NCBI GenBank assembly: GCA_020201155.1
Contig: JAIVHI010000016.1
Span: forward strand, 1 to 37,282
Source of the DNA: Loktanella sp.
Lineage (GTDB): Bacteria > Pseudomonadota > Alphaproteobacteria > Rhodobacterales > Rhodobacteraceae
Direction of reading: 5' to 3'
Length of the DNA: 37,282 bases
Under the pieces are notes generated by a model. The model was not told the origin of the DNA, ran no database searches, and saw only the letters and a program-made list of their open reading frames with translations. This document shows, one piece after another, positions 25,268-32,244 of the stretch (position 1 is its first letter; every line of letters starts with the position of its first letter). The position numbers and the translations under genes are program-made.

Positions 25268-26104
25268 ATGCCAGCAGCCGAACCCCTTGTCGAAATCTGG
25301 CGTGGCGACCTGCTCGAGTCGCTTCATCTGGGACATGCGGTGATCGCGGACGAGACCGGACAAATCGTCGAAAGCTGGGGCGACCCCGCTGCCATTGTCT
25401 ATCCCCGGTCCTCGGCCAAAATGCTGCAGGCCCTGCCGCTGCTCGAAAGCGGTGCCGCACGCGCGCACGAGCTGACGGACGAACAACTGGCGCTGGCCTG
25501 CGCGTCGCATCAGGGGGCTGCGATCCACACCGACCGGGTGGACCGCTGGTTGACGAAGCTGGGCCTGACGCAGGACGCATTCCGGTGCGGTCCTCAGGCG
25601 CCACGCGACAAAGACGCGCTACACGCGATGATCCGGGCCGGCGACACCCCCTGCCGCATCCACAACAACTGTTCCGGCAAGCATGCCGGTTTTCTTACGC
25701 TGAACCGGCATCTGGGCGGCGATGACGACTATCACGCCGTCGATCATCCCGTGCAAAAGGCCGGTCGCGCCGCGATGGAGGACCTCGTGCGCGAGGAAAG
25801 CGCGGGCTGGGGCATCGATGGATGTTCGGCGCCCAACTTCGCCTTTTCGATTGCGGGAATGGCGGGGGCGATGGGGCGGATGGCGGCCATGCACGGCCAG
25901 TCCGGCACCCGGCCCGAAGCGGTGACGCGACTTGTCGATGCGACGATGGGCTATCCCGAACTGGTCGCGATCGCCAGCCTGCTGGTGCGCCTTGGTGTGC
26001 TGGACAAGGACGACCCCGCAGCCAAGCAGTATCGCAACCCCGCCATCCTCAACTTCGCCGGGCTGCACACCGGCGAAATCCGCCCCGCCGCCGCGATCGC
26101 CTGA
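25268..26104 (+). CDS. Asparaginase II-family protein, probably with an in-frame internal deletion
   Basis: 278 residues of the bacterial/plant thermolabile asparaginase family (PF06089 type). The family segments are clear: VEIWRGDLLESLHLGHAVIA, YPRSSAKMLQALPLLESGAA, LACASHQG, RIHNNCSGKHAGFL and WGIDGCSAPNFAFSI. After VDATMGYPELVA the protein jumps directly to IASLLVRLGVLD and ends HTGEIRPAAAI. In homologues of about 330 residues these are separated by some 50 residues, including a conserved KTGAEG-like segment. I therefore infer an in-frame loss at about 25969-25972. Activity as asparaginase is doubtful if the gap is real. A strong GGAGG precedes the ATG; exoA-like gene follows 10 bp later. 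Confidence 0.75.
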   Translation: MPAAEPLVEIWRGDLLESLHLGHAVIADETGQIVESWGDPAAIVYPRSSAKMLQALPLLESGAARAHELTDEQLALACASHQGAAIHTDRVDRWLTKLGLTQDAFRCGPQAPRDKDALHAMIRAGDTPCRIHNNCSGKHAGFLTLNRHLGGDDDYHAVDHPVQKAGRAAMEDLVREESAGWGIDGCSAPNFAFSIAGMAGAMGRMAAMHGQSGTRPEAVTRLVDATMGYPELVAIASLLVRLGVLDKDDPAAKQYRNPAILNFAGLHTGEIRPAAAIA

Positions 26105-26114
26105 AGGACAGACC

Positions 26115-26903
26115 ATGCCGTTCACACTTGCCACATGGAACATCAATTCGGTCCGCCTGCGCGAAGGGCTTGTCGCGCGGCTGATGCAAGAGGAAATGCC
26201 GGACGTGCTCTGCCTGCAGGAATGCAAAAGCCCGGTCGACAAGATCCCGCTCGCGCAGTTTCAGGCGCTGGGCTATCACCACATGGTCGCGCGGGGACAA
26301 AAAGGCTATAACGGTGTCGCCATCCTGTCCAAGCTGCCCATCGCAGAGGTGGGGGCTGCCGATTACGCCAGCCTTGGCCATGCGCGGCATATCGCGGGCC
26401 GGCTGGAGAACGGGGTCACAATCCACAACTTTTACGTACCCGCCGGCGGCGACAAGCCCGACCGCACTATCAACGACAAGTTCGGGCAAAAGCTGGATTA
26501 CCTGACCGAGATGCGTGATGCCTTTCATGGCGACCGTCCCGAAAAGGCGATCCTTGTGGGCGATCTCAACATCGCCCCGCGCGAAGACGATGTCTGGGAC
26601 CACAAGAAACTGCTGAAGATCGTCAGCCACACGCCCGTCGAGGTCGAGCATCTGGCGCAGACGCAGGACGCAGGCAATTGGGTGGACGTGACGCGGCAGG
26701 ACATCCCGGCTGGCAACCTTTACAGCTGGTGGTCCTACCGCAGCCCCGACTGGGACACAGCCGACAAGGGACGCCGGTTGGATCACATCTGGGCCACGCC
26801 CGACATCTCGAACGCAGCCCACGGCAGCCGCATCCTGCGGGACGTGCGCGGATGGGAACAGCCCAGCGACCACGCGCCGGTTTTCGCGACTTTCGATCTT
26901 TAA
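26115..26903 (+). CDS. Exodeoxyribonuclease III / AP endonuclease family protein
   Basis: 262-residue Mg-dependent endonuclease/exonuclease/phosphatase-fold enzyme of the ExoIII/Xth group, acting in base-excision repair. The family motifs are present in order: TLATWNINSVRLR, LCLQECKSP (catalytic Glu), YNGVAILSK, VGDLNIAPREDDVW, YSWWSYRS, GRRLDHIWA and the closing QPSDHAPVFATFDL (Asp-His pair). Length is normal. The start at 26115 lies 10 bp after the asparaginase-like stop codon with AGGACAG nearby, suggesting cotranscription. Whether the main activity is AP endonuclease or exonuclease is not resolved by sequence. Confidence 0.92.
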   Translation: MPFTLATWNINSVRLREGLVARLMQEEMPDVLCLQECKSPVDKIPLAQFQALGYHHMVARGQKGYNGVAILSKLPIAEVGAADYASLGHARHIAGRLENGVTIHNFYVPAGGDKPDRTINDKFGQKLDYLTEMRDAFHGDRPEKAILVGDLNIAPREDDVWDHKKLLKIVSHTPVEVEHLAQTQDAGNWVDVTRQDIPAGNLYSWWSYRSPDWDTADKGRRLDHIWATPDISNAAHGSRILRDVRGWEQPSDHAPVFATFDL

Positions 26904-26950
26904 AAGGGCGTCAGGGTCTGCTCGGCCACGCAGGTCGTCGTTCTCGCCCC

Positions 26951-26981
26951 TTGGCCTTTGCCATCACAACACACATATAAG
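26951..26981 (+). promoter_or_regulatory. Candidate promoter of the thioredoxin-TPR gene
   Basis: TTGGCC at 26951-26956 and an AT-rich CATATAAG at 26974-26981, about 17 bp apart depending on the hexamer chosen. Transcript start would fall just upstream of the GGAG ribosome binding site. Confidence 0.4.
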
Positions 26982-27009
26982 CGGCAACCTTATGACGCAG
27001 GAGAAAACC

Positions 27010-27780
27010 ATGATCGAACTCGGCGGCAGCAGCACCCCCGCAGCGGACGACAGCCTTATCACCGACGGTGGCGACGCCACCTTCATGACCGACGTGGTCG
27101 AAACGTCTCAAACCGTTCCGGTGATCGTGGATTTCTGGGCCACGTGGTGCGGTCCTTGCAAGACGCTTGGCCCCGCGCTGGAAGCGGCGGTGACCAAGCT
27201 TGGCGGCAAGGTCAAGATGGTCAAGATCGACGTGGACAAGAACCCCGGCATTGCGGGCCAGTTGCAGATCCAGTCGATCCCGACCGTCTACGCCTTCTGG
27301 AAGGGCCAGCCCATCGACGGGTTTCAAGGCGCGCTTCCGCCGTCCGACATCGACAAGTTCCTGCAGAAACTGGTCGAACAGGCCGGCGGGGAAGAGGACA
27401 ACGGCCTTGCAGACGCCATCGCAGCGGCCGAGGCGATGCTGGACGAGGGCGCTGCCACGGATGCGGCGGAAACCTTTGCCGCGATCCTGCAGGAAGACCC
27501 CAACTCTGCCGCGGCCTACGCGGGCCTCGTGAAGGCGCATCTCGCGCTGGACGACGTGGAGCAGGCCGAGGCAATTCTGAACGGCGCACCTGCCGAGATT
27601 TCGACGGACCCCGCGCTTGAAGCCGTGGCGGCGCAGATCGCGCTGGTGAAAGAGGGTGCCAAGGCGGGTCCGATCCCTGAATTGCAGCAGCAGGTCGATG
27701 CCGATCCGGCCGATCATCAGGCGCGGTTCGAACTGGCCACGGCGCAGCATGTCAAGGGCCTGATGGTGTCTGCGGGCTAA
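27010..27780 (+). CDS. Thioredoxin-TPR protein, CnoX/YbbN type, with a shortened C-terminus
   Basis: 256 residues. The thioredoxin domain (about 22-130) has VIVDFWATWCGPCKTLGPAL with Cys47 and Cys50, and the cis-Pro in IQSIPTVYAF. TPR-like helices follow (ADAIAAAEAMLDEGAATDAA, LQEDPNSAAAYAGLVKAHLA). CnoX-type proteins act as holdases that form mixed disulfides with oxidised clients. Homologues are about 300 residues and usually continue after RFELATA with a segment like LLELFRRDREWNDGAAxxQL before a short hydrophobic end. Here ATAQHVKG jumps to LMVSAG and stop, which looks like an in-frame loss of nearly 50 residues near 27759. Start 27010 is chosen for its GGAG; an upstream ATG at 26992 lacks one. 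Confidence 0.85.
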   Translation: MIELGGSSTPAADDSLITDGGDATFMTDVVETSQTVPVIVDFWATWCGPCKTLGPALEAAVTKLGGKVKMVKIDVDKNPGIAGQLQIQSIPTVYAFWKGQPIDGFQGALPPSDIDKFLQKLVEQAGGEEDNGLADAIAAAEAMLDEGAATDAAETFAAILQEDPNSAAAYAGLVKAHLALDDVEQAEAILNGAPAEISTDPALEAVAAQIALVKEGAKAGPIPELQQQVDADPADHQARFELATAQHVKGLMVSAG

Positions 27781-27789
27781 CTGACAGTC

Positions 27790-28431
27790 ATGACAGCAGC
27801 CACCACTCTTCCTGATACGATCCCCGTGTTTCCGCTTCCGGGCGCGCTTCTTTTGCCGCGCGCCCGGCTGCCCCTGCACATATTCGAGCCGCGCTATCTG
27901 CAAATGCTCGAGGACTGCATGAAGACCGAGCATCGGTTGATCGGGATGGTGCAACCCGCGGGCGGCCCCGGCAAGTCGGACAAGCTTCAAAGCATCGGCT
28001 GCTCCGGTCGCCTGACCGCCTTTTCCGAAACGGAAGACGGGCGTTACATGATTACCCTTTCGGGTAAATCCCGCTTCCGGATTCTGAACGAAGTGGACGG
28101 GTTCACGCCCTATCGCAGGTGCAAGGTCAAATGGGACGGTTTCGACCGCGACCTTGGCCCTGACGAGACGGACCCGTCTTTCAAGCGTGAACCCTTCATG
28201 GCGCTGCTGGGCCGCTACTTTGACAGCCAGGCGCTCAAGACGGACTGGGAATCGCTGGGCGAGGCGGACGACGAATTGCTGATCAATTCGCTGTCGATGC
28301 TGTGCCCCTTCGCCCCCGAGGACAAGCAGGCGCTGCTGGAAGCACCGTCGCTGTCCACCCGCCGCGAGACACTTGTGATGCTGATCGAATTCGCGCTACG
28401 CGCCGATGACGGCAAGGACATGATGCAATGA
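27790..28431 (+). CDS. LON-protease substrate-binding-domain protein
   Basis: 213 residues matching the stand-alone N-terminal (LAN) domain of Lon protease: [20 protein letters not shown] then [39 protein letters not shown] and FRILNE. The ATPase and protease domains of Lon are absent, as is normal for this family. The C-terminal helical part ([38 protein letters not shown]) is typical of alphaproteobacterial members. Function is unknown. The gene follows the thioredoxin-TPR gene by 9 bp and its stop codon overlaps the start of the Trm112-like gene (ATGA). Confidence 0.92.
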   Translation: MTAATTLPDTIPVFPLPGALLLPRARLPLHIFEPRYLQMLEDCMKTEHRLIGMVQPAGGPGKSDKLQSIGCSGRLTAFSETEDGRYMITLSGKSRFRILNEVDGFTPYRRCKVKWDGFDRDLGPDETDPSFKREPFMALLGRYFDSQALKTDWESLGEADDELLINSLSMLCPFAPEDKQALLEAPSLSTRRETLVMLIEFALRADDGKDMMQ

Positions 28432-28607
28432 GCGAAGACATTTTCGACCGAAAAATGCTCGAGGCTTTGGTCTGCCCGCAGACGCGCGGCACTCTGAGCT
28501 ATGACGCAGAGGCGCAGGAGCTGGTGTCGAAATCGGCCAATCTGGCCTATCCGATCCGCGACGGGATTCCCGTCATGCTGGTCGACGAGGCGCGGACGCT
28601 CGACTAG
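28428..28607 (+). CDS. Trm112-like small protein (UPF0434 family)
   Basis: 59 residues starting at ATG 28428, overlapping the previous stop. [20 protein letters not shown] and [20 protein letters not shown] are the family signature. Only one CP motif is present; the second cysteine of zinc-binding relatives is absent, as in many UPF0434 members. Related Trm112 proteins activate methyltransferases in eukaryotes and archaea; the bacterial role is unproven. The stop codon overlaps that of the convergent UbiH-family gene in CTAG. Confidence 0.9.
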   Translation: MSEDIFDRKMLEALVCPQTRGTLSYDAEAQELVSKSANLAYPIRDGIPVMLVDEARTLD

Positions 28608-29812
28608 CGCATCAATCGGGGCAGATCGCCGTTCAGGCCCGCCGCTTCGCGGATAAATCGGCGGCGAAGCGCAGGTGCGGCGTTTACCATGCCCATGCCG
28701 ATGTCACGCGCGGCACGCAGTATGGGGTTGTCGTTCGAGAACAAGCGGTTGAAGGTATCGGTCGCAGCGGCCAGCACGGTGGTGTCAAAGCGCCGCCACT
28801 GCTGGTACCGGTTCAGAACAGCCGCCGAGCCAAGATCCTCGCCCCGCGATTTCGCGTCTTCAAGCACCTCGGCCAGTGCGGCCACGTCACGCAGTCCTGC
28901 GTTCAGACCCTGACCTGCGATGGGGTGGACGCCGTGTGCCGCGTCACCGACCAGTGCGACGCGGTCCGCGACGAAACTCTGCGCGACAGAGAGGCCCAGC
29001 GGATAGGTGAACCTTTTGCCGGTCAGTGAAATCTCGCCCAGAAAGCTGCCGAAGGCGGGGCGCAACGCGTCCAGAAACCCCGCGTCGTCCAGTTCCGCGA
29101 TGGTCTCGGCGCGGCCGGTCTTTTCACTCCAGACGATCGAGGACCGGTTGCCGGTCAGCGGCAGAATCGCCAATGGGCCGCCGGGCATGAAGAACTGGTG
29201 GGCAATGCCGTCATGGGGCTTTTCATGGGCGACGGCGCAGACAAGGGCGGTTTGCCCGTATCCCCATTTCATCCGCTTGATGCCCGCCCGTTCGGCGGTG
29301 CCGCTGGTGCGGCCATCGCAGCCGATCAGCACGCGGCCCGTCACGTCACTGCCGTTATCGAGCGTCACGGTGACGCTCGCCGGTCCGACAGTCTGGGACA
29401 GGACGCGGGCGCCTGACAGCTGGGTGATCCTGTCCGCGGCTTCGACCGCGTCGAGAAAGGCGCGGCGCAGGTGACGGTCCTCCACCAGATGCCCCATCGG
29501 GCCTTCCTCGATCTCGCGGTGATCGAAGTGCAGGACCCACGGGCTGGGGCCTTCGCCCGCCCGTCCGTCGGTGACCTTGATGTCCAGCATGGGCTGGGCG
29601 TTGTCTGCGACCGCATCCCACAGCCCCAGCCCCTTCAAAAGCCGCACCGACCCCAGCGAAAGCGCGTAGGACCGCCCGTCGAACGCGGGGATCTTGCGGT
29701 CCGCCAAGGGCAAGGCGTCGATCATGGTGACGGAAAATCCGGCCCGGGCCGAGGCGAGGGCGAGGGCAGGGCCGTTCAGCCCGCCGCCGACGATAATGAT
29801 ATCACTGTCCAT
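28604..29812 (-). CDS. UbiH/UbiF/COQ6-family FAD-dependent monooxygenase
   Basis: 402 residues. The FAD-binding Rossmann motif is [20 protein letters not shown] (GGGLNG at 9-14). [17 protein letters not shown] is the DG motif and [20 protein letters not shown] then [10 protein letters not shown] is the GD motif of aromatic hydroxylases. In this family these enzymes hydroxylate the ring during ubiquinone synthesis; which position is modified cannot be decided here. The start at 29812 places the Rossmann motif at the N-terminus as usual, though only AGGG very close to the ATG serves as ribosome binding site. An in-frame ATG at 29848 is possible. Divergent from the amidase. Confidence 0.88.
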   Translation of the reverse strand: MDSDIIIVGGGLNGPALALASARAGFSVTMIDALPLADRKIPAFDGRSYALSLGSVRLLKGLGLWDAVADNAQPMLDIKVTDGRAGEGPSPWVLHFDHREIEEGPMGHLVEDRHLRRAFLDAVEAADRITQLSGARVLSQTVGPASVTVTLDNGSDVTGRVLIGCDGRTSGTAERAGIKRMKWGYGQTALVCAVAHEKPHDGIAHQFFMPGGPLAILPLTGNRSSIVWSEKTGRAETIAELDDAGFLDALRPAFGSFLGEISLTGKRFTYPLGLSVAQSFVADRVALVGDAAHGVHPIAGQGLNAGLRDVAALAEVLEDAKSRGEDLGSAAVLNRYQQWRRFDTTVLAAATDTFNRLFSNDNPILRAARDIGMGMVNAAPALRRRFIREAAGLNGDLPRLMR

Positions 29813-29891
29813 GCCCTGCAATATGTGGGTGTGCAGCGGATTGTCCATGCGGCACCGCACCGCTAGCGTGGCCCGAAAGCAGGAGGTTGCG

Positions 29892-30939
29892 ATGGATCAG
29901 TGGCGGTGGATGACGGCAGAGGCGCTGGGTGCGGGAATCGCGGCGGGCGACATTGACCCCGCAGCGCTGACCGAGACATTTCTGGCGGCCATCGCAGCGC
30001 ACGAGCATCGCGACAGCATCTACGCCCGTGTCACGCCGGACCGCGCGCGCACGGAAGCGCGCGGTGCGGCAGAGCGCGCGGCAAGCGGTCTGCGGCGGGG
30101 CCCGCTCGATGGTGTGCCGGTCAGCTGGAAGGACCTGTTCGACACGGCGGGCGTCGGGACCGAGGCGGGCACGGCCCTGATGGCGGGGCGTGTGCCGGAC
30201 CGTGATGCCGCTGTGCTGGAAACTGCGACGGCTGCGGGGCTTGTCTGCCTTGGTAAGACCCACATGTCCGAAATCGCCTTTTCGGGTCTTGGACTGAACC
30301 CTGTCACGGCGACGCCACCGAACCGGAACACCCCCGATGCCGTGCCCGGTGGGTCGTCTTCCGGCGGGGCGGTCTCGGTGGCTTTCGGGCTGGCCGCCGC
30401 CGCGATCGGGTCCGATACAGGCGGATCCGTGCGGATTCCGTCCGCGTGGAACGATCTGGTGGGCTTCAAGCCGACGCACGGGCGCTTGCCGCTGACGGGC
30501 GTCGTTCCGTTGTGCGAGACTTTCGACACCATCGGTCCGCTGTGCCGGACAGTTGCCGATGCGGCCTTGCTGACCGCGGCGCTGGAAGGGTCCAAAGCAC
30601 CCGATCTGCGGGGGGCGGACCTGAAGGGGCGCCATTTCGCGATCCTCGAAACAGTCGTGCTGGATGAACTGCGCGATGCGCCGAAGGCGGCGTTTCAGAA
30701 TGCGGTCGAGAGATTGCGCAAAGCGGGTGCAACGGTGAGCCGCATCGCCCTGCCCGAAGTGGCGGAAGCCTTCGGCTTCGCCGGCCCGCTTTAACACCCG
30801 TGTCGCGAATCTGCTTGGGACCTGTTCCATCAGCCTGCCGACAGGTGTGCCGTCCTGCGGTATCCTGTTGAATGGCACGACAGGGGGTGACGATGCGTTG
30901 TTGCGGCTTGCTGTCGCGGCCGAACGCGCCTTGGCCTAA
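29892..30939 (+). pseudogene. Amidase-signature enzyme gene, disrupted by internal deletion and frame change
   Basis: From ATG 29892 (AGGAGG upstream) about 300 codons encode an amidase-signature hydrolase: VSWKDLFDTAG with Lys80, VPGGSSSGGAVSVAFGLAAA with the cis-Ser, and IGSDTGGSVRIPSAW with nucleophile Ser179. The frame stops at 30794 just after EVAEAFGFAGPL. From 30790 a different frame reads FNTRVANLLGTCSISLPTGV then PSCGILLNG and DDALLRLAVAAERALA, ending at TAA 30937-30939. That is the C-terminus of the same family. About 100 residues that normally lie between (the APxxP and NTR-leading helices) are missing. The catalytic triad remains but the C-terminal core is broken, so an active enzyme is unlikely. 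Substrate of the intact enzyme is unknown. Confidence 0.88.
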
Positions 30940-31056
30940 AAGACACACCTGCCGCGGTGCCCCGCAAAATGCCGACGCATTCTGGACAGCGGGGCGGTGC
31001 TGCGGCTATCCTGCCCCCAATGCGGGGCGTCAATGATCTCGCAACTTGAGGCAGTT

Positions 31057-32235
31057 ATGGTTTTTCCCGAGCGGTTTTCGACCCTCCCGGTCCCGACGTG
31101 GCCCCGCTTGCGCGGGTTGCTTGACGGTGTGGAACCGGGTGGTGCGGTCATCAACATGACGATCGGCGAGCCGCAGCACGCCTTTCCCACCTTCGTGGCC
31201 GATATTCTGAACCGCGAAATGGCGAACTTTTCGCGCTATCCGAACAACAACGGTGAAGACGCGCTCTTGCAGTCGATCGCGGACTTTTTGGCGCGCCGCT
31301 ACGGCGTCGATCAGCCGCTGGACCGGATCATGGCCCTGAACGGCACACGCGAAGGGCTTTACAATGCGTCGATGGCGGTCTGCCCTGAACGCAAGAACGG
31401 CAAGACGCCGATCATCCTGACGCCCAACCCGTTCTATCAGGTCTATGCCGTCGCGGCCCTGTCGGTTGCCGCCGAGCCCTATTACGTCAATGCCACGATC
31501 GAGACGGGGCATTTGCCCGACTTCGCGGGGCTGCCGCAGGACGTTTTGGACCGCACCGCCATTGCCTACATCTGTTCACCCGCCAACCCGCAGGGGGCGG
31601 TCGCGGATGAAGCCTATTGGCGCGACCTGATCGCATTGGCCGAAAAGCATGACTTCATGATCTTCGCGGACGAATGCTATTCCGAAATCTACCGCGAAAC
31701 CCCGCCGCCGGGGGCCCTGCAGGTCGCGCGCGAGGTGGGCGCCGACCCCGAGCGCGTGCTGGTGTTCCATTCGCTGTCCAAGCGGTCGAACCTTGCGGGC
31801 CTGCGGTCCGGCTTTTGCGCGGGCGGTCCCGAGACGATGAAGCGCATCCGCGCGCTGCGGGCCTATGCCGGTGCTCCTGTTCCCGGTCCGATCCAAGCGG
31901 TCAGCGCTGCCGTCTGGGCGGACGAGGATCACGTCATCGCCAGCCGCGACCTTTACCGCGCGAAATACGATGTGGCGGACGAGGTGATGGGCAACCTGCC
32001 CGGATACCGGTCGCCGCAGGCCGGGTTTTTCCTTTGGCTGCCCTGCACGGACGGCGAGGCCACGGCGCAGCACATCTGGACCACGACGGGCGTGCGGACC
32101 CTGCCGGGCGCCTACCTGTCGCACGACACGCCCGCCGGGAACCCCGGCCGCGACTACATTCGGGTGGCTCTTGTCGCCCCCAAAGAAGACGTAGCGCGTG
32201 GATTGACCCTGATCCGCGACTGCATCCACCACTGA
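31057..32235 (+). CDS. dapC: Class I/II aminotransferase, probable succinyldiaminopimelate transaminase DapC
   Basis: 392-residue PLP-dependent aminotransferase. The PLP lysine is Lys242 in VFHSLSKRSNLAGLRSGFCA, a segment very like that of DapC proteins. Asp205 in MIFADECYSEIY contacts the cofactor. NMTIGEPQHAFP near the N-terminus and CSPANPQGAV fit fold type I enzymes. DapC transaminates N-succinyl-2-amino-6-ketopimelate, the step between DapD and DapE, both of which are encoded in this window. A related aminotransferase with another substrate remains possible. The start at 31057 is chosen for its GAGG and for the family N-terminus FPERFSTLPVPTWPRLRGLL. ftsK starts 9 bp downstream. Confidence 0.75.
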   Translation: MVFPERFSTLPVPTWPRLRGLLDGVEPGGAVINMTIGEPQHAFPTFVADILNREMANFSRYPNNNGEDALLQSIADFLARRYGVDQPLDRIMALNGTREGLYNASMAVCPERKNGKTPIILTPNPFYQVYAVAALSVAAEPYYVNATIETGHLPDFAGLPQDVLDRTAIAYICSPANPQGAVADEAYWRDLIALAEKHDFMIFADECYSEIYRETPPPGALQVAREVGADPERVLVFHSLSKRSNLAGLRSGFCAGGPETMKRIRALRAYAGAPVPGPIQAVSAAVWADEDHVIASRDLYRAKYDVADEVMGNLPGYRSPQAGFFLWLPCTDGEATAQHIWTTTGVRTLPGAYLSHDTPAGNPGRDYIRVALVAPKEDVARGLTLIRDCIHH

Positions 32236-32244
32236 GGACTCCCT

